Shown here piece by piece: positions 19,301 to 27,016 of a DNA stretch of 64,000 nt (position 1 is its first letter; every line of letters starts with the position of its first letter). Position numbers and translations under genes: made by a program. The stretch covers positions 109,963 through 173,962 of the IMG/VR virus record IMGVR_UViG_3300032308_002246; one strand, written 5' to 3'. This DNA is from a virus. The notes beneath the pieces were generated by a model. The model was given only the letters and a program-made list of their open reading frames with translations. It did not search any database and was not told the DNA's origin.

Positions 19301-19952
19301 CCAGGGTGTAGGTACAACACCAGTTTCTGACCACGGTTCAATGACTGGTCTTGCTGATGATGACCACACTCAGTATTTAACCGATGCGCGTCATGATGCT
19401 CTTGACCACACAACGGCAATAGGTTCTGCTTCGCTTGACGACATCGGCAATGTCTCGGCTTCAGCTGCTGCTTCTGGAGACTTTTTAAAGTACGACGGAG
19501 CCAATTGGGTTAATGACCCAATCAACCTTGGCACCGACACTGTCGGCAACTATATGGTCAACGTGTCTGCAAGCACCGGACTCTCAATCTCTCACACTCA
19601 GGGTGAAGGTTCGACTGCGACAATTTCAACAACTGGTGTTCAGACGCTTGGCGCAAAGGCCGGCAACTACACGCTTGCTGCTGGTGATGCTGCAGAAACA
19701 ATCATTATTATGGACTCAAGCTCCGCCAACGACTTGACTGTCCCAAGCGCTTCAGCTGTTGCGTTCGGTACTGGCACAAGCATCACCGTTGTTCAGCGAG
19801 GTACTGGCAAGACAAGAATCCTTGCAGGAGCAGGAGTAACGCTCTTGGCAACTCCTGGTCTTTTCCTAAGGGCAAGATACTCTTCATGCACAATAGTCAA
19901 AACAGAAAATGCAAACGAGTGGTTTGTTATAGGTGACTTGGCGGCATCGTGA
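16353..19952 (+). CDS. Long tail fibre protein 1, modular
   Basis: 1199 residues. The N-terminus (MAAYTRKQYSGAARNTTTTT) leads into a beta domain probably used for attachment. Then come at least three copies of a module with LGTDTTGNYMSDLTQGTGV and HTPGEGSNATIAIGQ. A domain containing IEVERGTSDNVSMRWNES follows, then a unique globular region (about 690-960). Next are the fibre motif SMTGLADDDHTQYLTDARH and a tip domain ending TGKTRILAGAGVTLLATPG. This order of phase-variable modules is typical of trimeric receptor-binding fibres. GGAG precedes the ATG. Confidence 0.85.
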   Translation: MAAYTRKQYSGAARNTTTTTLLTNVGTTVDITATTGWPSIAGIPFYVVISPSSIYEEKCLATISGSTLTLDRAKDDTTASEHPIGSVIYPVFTANDADEANELVSKLTTTGDLLTTDGTNLLRLGVGEDGYFLKASSSASAGIEWASIPTINNLNDIGDVTINDVEESDFLVYKASASAWINETIHFITVSDTEPTDEIRQGDLWYNSSELELYTYYSNNWVQVTLTPEFLKVEELDNVYIDNANAGDVLTFDGLDWYNDNVVSLLGPDISAETVTASVFTGNLTGNSDTATALETPRTISLSGDVSGSVSFDGSQDVSISATVQINSITLGTDTTGNYVNDVVAGTGISVTHTPGEGSSATVAINATLDNLSDVTVPSPTSGDFLKWNGTAWVNDPINLGTDTAGNYMSDLTQGTGVTITHTPGEGSNATIAIGQAVATSSSVQFAAVTAPLVGNASTASALQTARAISLTGDVSGSVSFDGSANASITATIQPNSVALGTDTTGNYMSDLTQGTGVTITHTPGEGSNATIAIGQAVATSSSVSFARLETTGDVLVGGNLTVNGTTTTLNTETLLVEDNIVVLNSGITGSPTLNSGIEVERGTSDNVSMRWNESTDRWEFTNDGSAYNNVLLKSDISLNDISDTVITSAANGQLLEFDGTNWVNAVRPSSEPMGHENKADSVISFNEGTRTFSIAPASTSFTVWCAGKRFVKTTTETVQIPDTSGLYYIYYNSSGVLSYRTTYFVWDTDAPTAYVYWNEVDNKAYFFADERHGVTLDWATHEYLHRTRGAAIANGFGANNYILDGNGSLDSHAKLDIANGTFFDEDLQVDIAHSATPTANTWEQVLQGNAEIPVFYRLNNHWVKDSATEFPMKQGTDRPRYNLNTAGTWSTPDVANNHFGVSWIIATNNLNEPVIAILGQGSYTNNGSAQAEFYASLDLDGFPIVEFRPLYKIIYECKTSYTNTPSARITDVIDLRSVISSDQGVGTTPVSDHGSMTGLADDDHTQYLTDARHDALDHTTAIGSASLDDIGNVSASAAASGDFLKYDGANWVNDPINLGTDTVGNYMVNVSASTGLSISHTQGEGSTATISTTGVQTLGAKAGNYTLAAGDAAETIIIMDSSSANDLTVPSASAVAFGTGTSITVVQRGTGKTRILAGAGVTLLATPGLFLRARYSSCTIVKTENANEWFVIGDLAAS

Positions 19953-20911
19953 TTCCGGGCAATCAAGCCAGTGGTGGAAAGTTTATTGACCCACCAGATT
20001 CAATATCTGTAGTTCCAAACGCTCTAGGCGGTGCCAGCGACATAGTTATCAATCACACTGGTTATAAAGGGAAATCTGGGTCAGTTAAATTCAGGGTCAC
20101 TTCAAACACTGGGGTCAGTTCTGTTTCTGAAGCCACAAGTGGAACGTCTAGGTCCATGTCTCTGACTGGATTAAACAATGGCGTTAGCTACACGTTTTCA
20201 GCAGTCACAATTGAGTCTCAGTCTTCTGTCGAATCTTTATCTGCTGTAACTTCATCTTCATCACTTGTTGCAGGAGTTCCAACTGCCCCAGCTCAACCAA
20301 CTGTTTCTGCTGGTAATGGTCAAGTAACTGTATCGTGGAGCGAACCAGCAAATAACGGTGCAGCTATTACTAGTTATATTGTTTACTGGTCAACATCATC
20401 TGCTGCTATTCAAAGTTGGTCAAACTCGGTAAACACTGGTTCGACATCCACGTCTTATACCGTTACTGGATTAAGCAATGGAACCGCATACTATTTTACA
20501 GTTATTGCAGTCAACGCTACTGGTCAGAGTGCAAGGTCAGCTGTTTCAAGTGGAGCAACACCAGTGGTCCCAGGGCCACCACCTCCTCCGCCATGCTCTT
20601 GTGACGGTGTAGCCAGAAGACAGTACGGTTCATTTGCTCATCTCGACCCAGCCGGTTTTGGTTGGACATGTGACGGAACAACGAGCTACGAGTACTACAC
20701 ATATGGAACATGTGTTGGATGCCCTGGTGAAGGTGGTTACAACGGAGCATTAAGAAACGGTGTTTGTGGTTATGTCGCGCCTGCTCCTCCGCCTCCTTCT
20801 CCTCCGCCCCCTTCTCCTCCACCTCCATCGCCGCCACCCGCTCCTCCTCCTTGCTCAATATGCTGCTCTGGATGCTTTATAGACCCAAAGCTTGGACCAA
20901 TTTGTTGTTAG
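19949..20911 (+). CDS. Fibronectin-III adhesin with proline-rich and cysteine-rich C-terminus
   Basis: 320 residues starting at GTG 19949, which overlaps the previous TGA. Residues about 15-110 and 110-205 are two fibronectin type III-like domains (the second with SWSEPANNGAAITSYIVYW). A run of Pro (about 208-214) leads to a Cys-rich domain, then a second proline block around residues 277-301 made of Ser-Pro(3-4) units. It ends in a compact Cys cluster (CSICCSGC..ICC). Ser-Pro4 units are the hydroxylation/glycosylation motif of plant extensins. A prolyl-hydroxylase-like gene lies about 0.8 kb downstream. A surface-exposed virion decoration or adhesin is inferred. Confidence 0.75.
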   Translation: MIPGNQASGGKFIDPPDSISVVPNALGGASDIVINHTGYKGKSGSVKFRVTSNTGVSSVSEATSGTSRSMSLTGLNNGVSYTFSAVTIESQSSVESLSAVTSSSSLVAGVPTAPAQPTVSAGNGQVTVSWSEPANNGAAITSYIVYWSTSSAAIQSWSNSVNTGSTSTSYTVTGLSNGTAYYFTVIAVNATGQSARSAVSSGATPVVPGPPPPPPCSCDGVARRQYGSFAHLDPAGFGWTCDGTTSYEYYTYGTCVGCPGEGGYNGALRNGVCGYVAPAPPPPSPPPPSPPPPSPPPAPPPCSICCSGCFIDPKLGPICC

Positions 20912-20947
20912 TCTAAAAGACAATCAGAGATACAGTAGGATTTAATC

Positions 20948-21478
20948 ATGAGCAACGCTGAAGAAATTTGGATACCGCGAGAACCAACAGAATCAGAATA
21001 TACATTTCAAGGCTGGTTTAATTGGGAAAACAAATTTGGTGAATTTGGTACTCCTGGATACTGGGATTTTGTAGAACAAACAAAAATTCCGTCTGTTTTT
21101 GGGGACGATAATCCTAGAGATGTTTATTTCACGCTCTATAGACAAGACGGAGACGGCCTGCTTCTAGCAGTAATTCTTAGATACCGTGATGAATCAGGGG
21201 AGCTTCATCCACTTTTAATGCTGGTTCATCCAGACCATCGGGGGAAGGGAATTGCAACTCAAGTGCTTCTTCGCATGGAAGAAAAATTTATCAACGAAGA
21301 AGCCCATGTATATGGGTACACGGTAGAGGACTTTCGAGCACTACCAAGAGCAGAACGAGCCGCTTTGGTTATTCCTCCAAAATGGGACGTACCAACCAAT
21401 GAAGCTGGAGCGGGTTTTGCAACCCATGCAAGCAAGATGTTTTATACGGTTGAAAAAGATTTCACAGTAGAGCCGTAA
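20948..21478 (+). CDS. GNAT-family N-acetyltransferase
   Basis: 176 residues. LMLVHPDHRGKGIATQVLLR (about 95-114) is the GNAT motif A with the Q/R-x-x-G-x-G/A acetyl-CoA-binding turn (HRGKGIA). The upstream beta strands (LLLAVILRYRD) fit the fold. The substrate is unknown. It opens a short group with a zinc ribbon and a 2OG oxygenase, set between two fibre regions, so a role in modifying virion or host surface molecules is possible. AGGA precedes the ATG. Confidence 0.8.
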   Translation: MSNAEEIWIPREPTESEYTFQGWFNWENKFGEFGTPGYWDFVEQTKIPSVFGDDNPRDVYFTLYRQDGDGLLLAVILRYRDESGELHPLLMLVHPDHRGKGIATQVLLRMEEKFINEEAHVYGYTVEDFRALPRAERAALVIPPKWDVPTNEAGAGFATHASKMFYTVEKDFTVEP

Positions 21479-21479
21479 G

Positions 21480-21707
21480 ATGTCTGCCTATCAGGAGTGG
21501 AAGAAAAAACTTGGAGATACACGCCCGTGGGATGTTGTTAACCCAAACATAGAAAAAACCACAGATGAAGAGGCAGAAAGAAGATTTTCGATTTGCCGAG
21601 AATGTCCAAGCCTGCTTGCGGTCACCAGCCAGTGCAGAGAATGCGGATGCTTCATGAAGTTAAAGGTGAAGATACAAGAAGCAACGTGCCCCTTGCAAAA
21701 GTGGTAG
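21480..21707 (+). CDS. Small zinc-ribbon protein, copy 1 (CGCFMKLK family)
   Basis: 75 residues. The Cys pairs CRECP and CRECGC, a final Cys in ATCPLQKW, and a conserved core ECGCFMKLKVK point to a structural zinc site. The N-terminal YQEWKKKLGDTRPWD is shared with copy 2 (complement 44925-45152). Copy 3 (complement 45790-45957) keeps only the ribbon. Small proteins ending CPxGKW are frequent in environmental tailed phages; their role is unknown. Two of the three copies sit beside a 2OG oxygenase gene. Confidence 0.78.
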   Translation: MSAYQEWKKKLGDTRPWDVVNPNIEKTTDEEAERRFSICRECPSLLAVTSQCRECGCFMKLKVKIQEATCPLQKW

Positions 21708-21734
21708 CCCCAACCAGAATGTAAGGGTTTTGCA

Positions 21735-22322
21735 ATGAAGTACATCAACGTAAATGGCGTATGTGTTTACAGGAATGCAATTATCAATCCCTCTGAGATA
21801 ATAGAAGCCTCTGAGCTGTTAAGCATCTCGAAAGACAGCCGAGGCGATTGGACCAAATCGACAGTAATTGACACCGAGGGGAAGGTCTTTGTTTCTGAAG
21901 TAAGGACAAACCAGTTGATGTTCACCCCAACGCCAACTCAAAGGGGGGACGAGTCGTCGGCAGAGGTTATGCTGGCGAATAAAATTCACGAATATGTGAT
22001 TCCTTGTGTCCAAAACTTTGCGGCGAAATTTGGTCTTTCAATCAAGTTCCAATCTACAAACGGATATCAAATTCTCAAGTATTCAGTTAACGAACATTAC
22101 GTATCCCACCTTGATGATGGTGAAAAAACCAGACGGTACGCTTCTGCCGTTGCATACCTAAACGACGACTACGAAGGTGGCGAACTATATTTTCAGGATT
22201 TGAATTTCACATATCAGCCGGTAGCCGGGGATGTTGTAATTTTCCCATCTGGAGCACCATTTAGGCATGAGGCAAAACCCGTAATCAGCGGCATAAAGTA
22301 CTCAATAGCTAACTGGTGGTAA
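21735..22322 (+). CDS. 2OG/Fe(II) oxygenase 1, prolyl-4-hydroxylase-like
   Basis: 195 residues with the double-stranded beta-helix pattern. The iron ligands are His125-x-Asp127 (in VSHLDDGE) and His178 (FRHEAKPV), with Lys188 ten residues after the distal His. The core strand AYLNDDYEGGELYF is the P4H signature. Collagen prolyl-4-hydroxylase also uses Lys at His+10 to bind 2-oxoglutarate. The reaction would be Fe(II)/2OG-dependent hydroxylation with release of succinate and CO2. It is placed between fibre genes, just after the SPPPP adhesin, GNAT and zinc ribbon. The substrate is inferred only. Confidence 0.88.
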   Translation: MKYINVNGVCVYRNAIINPSEIIEASELLSISKDSRGDWTKSTVIDTEGKVFVSEVRTNQLMFTPTPTQRGDESSAEVMLANKIHEYVIPCVQNFAAKFGLSIKFQSTNGYQILKYSVNEHYVSHLDDGEKTRRYASAVAYLNDDYEGGELYFQDLNFTYQPVAGDVVIFPSGAPFRHEAKPVISGIKYSIANWW

Positions 22323-22384
22323 AAAGCCAGCGAAAACAACAGACTAGAGCCGATTAAAGACCGTCTTGTGAGATAATTAGCCGT

Positions 22385-22567
22385 ATGCCAATCGTCTTCC
22401 CACAATCGCCGTCAATAAATGACGAATTTTCTGTTGCAGGTAAATCTTGGAGCTGGAACGGGTTCCGTTGGCAAAGATTTAAATCTGCGATAATTGACGG
22501 CGGGTTTGCCAACATTGAAATAAATGTTTCAGACGACGAACTAATTGCTGACGGAGGCGATGCTTAA
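22385..22567 (+). CDS. Small fibre-associated protein
   Basis: 60 residues. FPQSPSINDEFSVAGKSWSW resembles the N-terminus of the fibre gene at 29775 (FPADAQSGDQHVSAGKTWTY), a short fold widespread at the ends of environmental phage fibres. TAA overlaps the ATG of the next, very long fibre gene by one base. It probably forms an attachment or cap piece of that fibre. Confidence 0.65.
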   Translation: MPIVFPQSPSINDEFSVAGKSWSWNGFRWQRFKSAIIDGGFANIEINVSDDELIADGGDA

Positions 22568-25500
22568 TGGCTTATAAGAAAATACTCTTTCGCCGCGATA
22601 CGTCTTCAAATTGGGCTAGCGCAAACCCTATTTTGGCTGCTGGTGAAATCGGTCTTGAGTCCAACACCAACAAGATAAAACTTGGTAATGGCTCGACTAG
22701 ATGGAATGCCCTGTCGTATTTTTACGGAAGTCTTGACACTACTGGAATTGACGCACTTAGCGACGTAGTCATAACAAGTGCACAAAATGGCGATTTTCTT
22801 CGCTGGAACGGAACTGCCTGGGTAAACGACCCGGTCAATCTTGGGGATGACACGGTCGGCAGCTTTGTCCAGAACCTTGTTGCTGGAACCGGCGTAACGC
22901 TAACCAACAACACTGGCGAAAAGGCTACTCCAACCGTGGCTATTGGCCAGGCTGTTGCAACTTCATCTTCTGTACAATTTGCCGCAGTTACTGCACCAGT
23001 TATCGGTAACGCAAGCACCGCAAGCTCGCTGCAAACAGCGCGAACAATTCAAGTTAGCGGCGATGTTTCTGGTTCTGCATCTTTTGATGGTTCACAAAAC
23101 ATAAACATCACTTCGGAAATCCAGCCAAACTCGGTAGCTCTTGGCACTGACACCACTGGTGATTACGTAACCTCACTTGTTGCTGGAACTGGCGTTACCC
23201 TTAGCAATAACTCAGGTGAATCAGCATCACCAACTATTGCAATTGGCCAAGAAGTAGCAACCTCATCATCCGTTACATTTGCTCACATTAATGGAAACGT
23301 AACAGGAAATTTGACAGGAAATGCCTCAACCGCTGCTGCACTACAAACACCTCGAACTATTTCTCTTACTGGTGATTTGTCTGGTTCTGTGTCATTTGAT
23401 GGTTCAAACAATGTTTCAATTACCACTACGATTGAACCAAACTCTGTAGCTCTTGGCACCGACACAACCGGAAACTACATGGCCGAAGTTACTGGTGGCA
23501 CTGGTATAACAGTTACCCACACCCCAGGTGAAGGTTCAAACGCAACAATATCAATCGGGCAGGCTGTAACAACAGCAGATACACCAACTTTTGCTGGAGC
23601 ATACCTAGACGCAATAAGAGTCGGTGTTACAAACGCTAATACGATTGACACTGCATCTGGTGGTTTGACTCTTGACTCAACTGGTGGAACAACAACTGTT
23701 GATGACAACTTGGTAGTTACTGGAACGCTGACAGTATCTGGTTCTGTTGCATACATAAGCACAACCAACTTAGAAGTTGGAGACAGTGTAATTATTCTTA
23801 ATCACGATGAAACTGGGTCTCCATCTCAGAACGCCGGTATAGAGATTGAACGCGGAACATCAACAAATGTCGTTCTTCATTACAACGAAACTTCTGATGT
23901 TTGGGAATTAACCAACAATGGTTCTACTTATTCTCCAATCGAAACTACTTCGACAGTAGAAACAAAGATTAAGCAACAGCTGTGGCTTAATGACGTATAT
24001 GCCGCAACAACTGGCGTGCTTCCAAACTCTCCTACATATACCGCTGGCAGCGCAGACGCAAACGGTGGAACTGGTGTTGGAGCAAAACTCACAGCAACAA
24101 CAAACGGAGAACTATCAATTGACGGCGCTCCAGCCGCTTTGAACTACCGAGTTCTAGTCAAGGACCAAGCCAACAATTTACACAACGGAATCTACAAAGT
24201 AACCGCAGCTGGTTCACCATCTACAACATGGGAACTGACAAGAGCAGCAGACTTTGATAACTCAACATTTGGTCAGGTTACTTACGGAAAATCAGTAAGA
24301 ATAGCGACTGGCGATATAAACATATTGCAAACTTTCATCCTCACGTCGTTTGGTACTGTTTACCTAAACGAGCTTGAGGAAATGGTTCACGTAATTGGGA
24401 CTGACCCAATTTCATGGTCTCAAGCGAGCGGCAAGGCAGTTCTGATTCCAGGCAATGGTTTGGAAATAACAAACAATGTTCTGGCGCTTCCATCAATCAC
24501 TCAGTCGAATACAGCATCAACGTCCGGTGGTTTTAATTTTGTACAGGGCGTAAACGTTGACTCATATGGTCGCTTACTTGGTGTTACAACAAATGATGTT
24601 CTTATTGACTTGGGCATAAATACTCAGGGCGACTATGTACAAAGCGTCTCTGCTTCAGTTAATACTGGCATTACAGTTTCTGGAACTGGCGAGGGCGCAA
24701 CTGTATCTGTTGGTTCAAATGCAACTCCAGACAACACAATTAACGCAATAGTTATGCGTGATGGAAGCGGAAACTTTATTGCTGGGAACATTACAGCAGA
24801 ACTGACTGGAAACGCTTCATCAGCGAACACCCTTTATGCCACACGTTCAATCGGTTTAACCGGAGACCTAAGCGGCTCTGTTTCGTTCGACGGTTCTCAA
24901 GATGTTGTTATAAATGCAATAATTGAATCAAACTCAATCGCTCTTGGTGGTGACACAACTGGCGACTATGTAAGCACGATTACTCAGGGCACTGGTGTAA
25001 CGGTGACTGGCGGTACTGGTGAGACATCAACGCCAACAATCGCAATTGGTCAAGATGTTGGCACCAGCTCTTCCGTAACTTTCGCACAAGTTAATGCACT
25101 TCTTGTCGGAAACGTAAATGGAAACGTAACTGGGAATGTCACTGGAAACGTTAATGGAAACGTCACTGGAACCCTAACTGGAAATGTTTTTGGAAATGTT
25201 ACTGGTAGTTCTGGAACCGTAACCTCAATAGGCACGCATGGACTGGATGCGCTTTCAGACGTAACTGCTCCGTCGCCAGCATCGGGCGAGTTCTTGAAAT
25301 GGAACGGCTCTGCTTGGGTGCCAGATGTAATCGATTTGTCAACAGACACAAGTGGAAACTTTGTTTCCTCAATCAATGCTGGAACTGGTGTTTCGCTTAC
25401 GAACGGTGTTGCCCAAGAAGCTGGAACACCAACCATAAACATTGGTCAGGCTATAGGCACAACAAATTCACCGTCGTTTGCAAACCTTTCAGTAGGTAAT

Positions 25501-26694
25501 GCACAGGTAAACGCAACAAATCTTACCTATAGCGGTGGCACCAACCTTGCTACAGTAACCGCCATTGACCACGGTCTTGCCATTGGGGCAAGGATAACGG
25601 TATCAGGAGCGACTCAAACTGGATACAACGGAACATATTCAATCGTTTCGGTTCCAACTTCTTCAACATTTACATACCAACCAGCAGTTGGTCCATCTGC
25701 AAACATAGCCTCTGGCACATATTTGGTTTATGTTGCTGGCGCTATAACTTTTGAAGGTTCAACTGATGACTCGTTTGAAACAACGATTGTTGCTACAGAC
25801 CCAACGGCAGACAGAATTATTTCTTTGCCAGATGCGACAACTCAATTAGTTGGTAGAGACACAACAGATACTCTTACGAACAAAACTCTAACAAGCCCAA
25901 CTATCACTGGTGTATCACCAGTAATCACTTTGGGTGGAGATTTGAGTGGTTCAGCTACATTCACAGACCTTGGCAACGCAACGCTTACAGCGACAATCGC
26001 TGCAAACTCTGTGGCTCTTGGAACAGATACAACCGGTAGCTACGTTGAAAGCCTTGTACAGGGTACTGGTGTTACAATCATCAACAACTCAGGCGAAAGT
26101 GCAACACCGACAATCTCCATTGGTCAGGCAGTTGGGACCAGTGCATGCGTTCAGTTTGACACTTTGACTGTAACAAACCTGTTTGCAACAAACAGCCAGT
26201 CAAGCAATGCGTCTGAGCTGAATGTTTCGGACAGCAAGATTGTTTTGAATGCAGGAACTACTGGCGCTCCAACGGTTAATGGTTCTATCATCATTGATAG
26301 AGGCTCAAGTGCAAGCGTTGAAATTCGATGGAACGAAACCAGTGACAGATGGGAAGCAACATCTGACGGCACGACATACACTCAAATAGCTGCTGGCGCA
26401 AAAATGACCATTGGAGAAACACCTCCTTCGTCGCCAGCAAATGGTGACTTCTGGTTTGAGTCGGACTCCGCTATCACGTTCGTTTATTACGACTCGTACT
26501 GGGTTCAAATTGGTTCATCCGGAATTGGTGCTGTAACAACGGCATCCGCTCCATCTAACCCTGCAAACGGCCAAATATGGTTCAATAGCACAACCGACGA
26601 AATGTATGTTTATTATGACGGCGCATGGGTCCTGGTAAATAGCGCAACTAACACCAGTGACATAGAAATTGCGTCTATCATGGGAGCGTATTAA
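22567..26694 (+). CDS. Long tail fibre protein 2, modular, Mtd-like N-terminus
   Basis: 1375 residues. The N-terminal 60 residues (YKKILFRRDTSSNWASANPI, LAAGEIGLESNTNKIKLGNG) match the N-terminal domain seen in major tropism determinant-like and environmental phage fibres. Several copies follow of the module ISLTGDLSGSVSFDGS, LGTDTTGNYM, GTGVTxxxNxGE and IGQxVxTSSSVxFA. There are two copies of an IEIERGTSTNVVLHYNET domain, an insert of NGNVTGN repeats, and C-terminal NPANGQIWFNSTTDEMYVYY. Many blocks are shared with fibre 1. It is probably a trimeric receptor-binding fibre. Confidence 0.85.
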   Translation: MAYKKILFRRDTSSNWASANPILAAGEIGLESNTNKIKLGNGSTRWNALSYFYGSLDTTGIDALSDVVITSAQNGDFLRWNGTAWVNDPVNLGDDTVGSFVQNLVAGTGVTLTNNTGEKATPTVAIGQAVATSSSVQFAAVTAPVIGNASTASSLQTARTIQVSGDVSGSASFDGSQNINITSEIQPNSVALGTDTTGDYVTSLVAGTGVTLSNNSGESASPTIAIGQEVATSSSVTFAHINGNVTGNLTGNASTAAALQTPRTISLTGDLSGSVSFDGSNNVSITTTIEPNSVALGTDTTGNYMAEVTGGTGITVTHTPGEGSNATISIGQAVTTADTPTFAGAYLDAIRVGVTNANTIDTASGGLTLDSTGGTTTVDDNLVVTGTLTVSGSVAYISTTNLEVGDSVIILNHDETGSPSQNAGIEIERGTSTNVVLHYNETSDVWELTNNGSTYSPIETTSTVETKIKQQLWLNDVYAATTGVLPNSPTYTAGSADANGGTGVGAKLTATTNGELSIDGAPAALNYRVLVKDQANNLHNGIYKVTAAGSPSTTWELTRAADFDNSTFGQVTYGKSVRIATGDINILQTFILTSFGTVYLNELEEMVHVIGTDPISWSQASGKAVLIPGNGLEITNNVLALPSITQSNTASTSGGFNFVQGVNVDSYGRLLGVTTNDVLIDLGINTQGDYVQSVSASVNTGITVSGTGEGATVSVGSNATPDNTINAIVMRDGSGNFIAGNITAELTGNASSANTLYATRSIGLTGDLSGSVSFDGSQDVVINAIIESNSIALGGDTTGDYVSTITQGTGVTVTGGTGETSTPTIAIGQDVGTSSSVTFAQVNALLVGNVNGNVTGNVTGNVNGNVTGTLTGNVFGNVTGSSGTVTSIGTHGLDALSDVTAPSPASGEFLKWNGSAWVPDVIDLSTDTSGNFVSSINAGTGVSLTNGVAQEAGTPTINIGQAIGTTNSPSFANLSVGNAQVNATNLTYSGGTNLATVTAIDHGLAIGARITVSGATQTGYNGTYSIVSVPTSSTFTYQPAVGPSANIASGTYLVYVAGAITFEGSTDDSFETTIVATDPTADRIISLPDATTQLVGRDTTDTLTNKTLTSPTITGVSPVITLGGDLSGSATFTDLGNATLTATIAANSVALGTDTTGSYVESLVQGTGVTIINNSGESATPTISIGQAVGTSACVQFDTLTVTNLFATNSQSSNASELNVSDSKIVLNAGTTGAPTVNGSIIIDRGSSASVEIRWNETSDRWEATSDGTTYTQIAAGAKMTIGETPPSSPANGDFWFESDSAITFVYYDSYWVQIGSSGIGAVTTASAPSNPANGQIWFNSTTDEMYVYYDGAWVLVNSATNTSDIEIASIMGAY

Positions 26695-26710
26695 ATGACT
26701 GGAGCAATCA

Positions 26711-27016
26711 ATGGCTAATTCAGCTAAAGCACTATTTAGAGGCGCCGCTACGACAAATACAAGCACGACTCTTTACACCGTGCCATCCTCGACTACAACG
26801 ATAGTGACGAACATAATTGTCACAAATACGGCTGCAACGGATGGAACTTTTACGCTGTCGCTAGACGATGTTGCACTTGCATCTGCCGTAGTGGTTCCAG
26901 CAAAGGGTATTTTCACCCTTGACATCAAACAGGTTTTAGCTACAACAGAAACAATTAAGGGTGGCGCTAATGCCACCTCTATCAGCTTCCACATCAGTGG
27001 AATGGAGATTGCATAA
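26711..27016 (+). CDS. Small virion protein, beta-sandwich
   Basis: 101 residues, rich in Thr/Val/Ala with alternating hydrophobic strands: TTIVTNIIVTNTAATDGTFT, then LDIKQVLATTETIKGGANAT. It resembles small decoration-like beta proteins encoded among cyanophage-type fibre genes. GGAG precedes the ATG. Its TAA overlaps the next ATG by one base, indicating co-translation. Confidence 0.65.
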   Translation: MANSAKALFRGAATTNTSTTLYTVPSSTTTIVTNIIVTNTAATDGTFTLSLDDVALASAVVVPAKGIFTLDIKQVLATTETIKGGANATSISFHISGMEIA

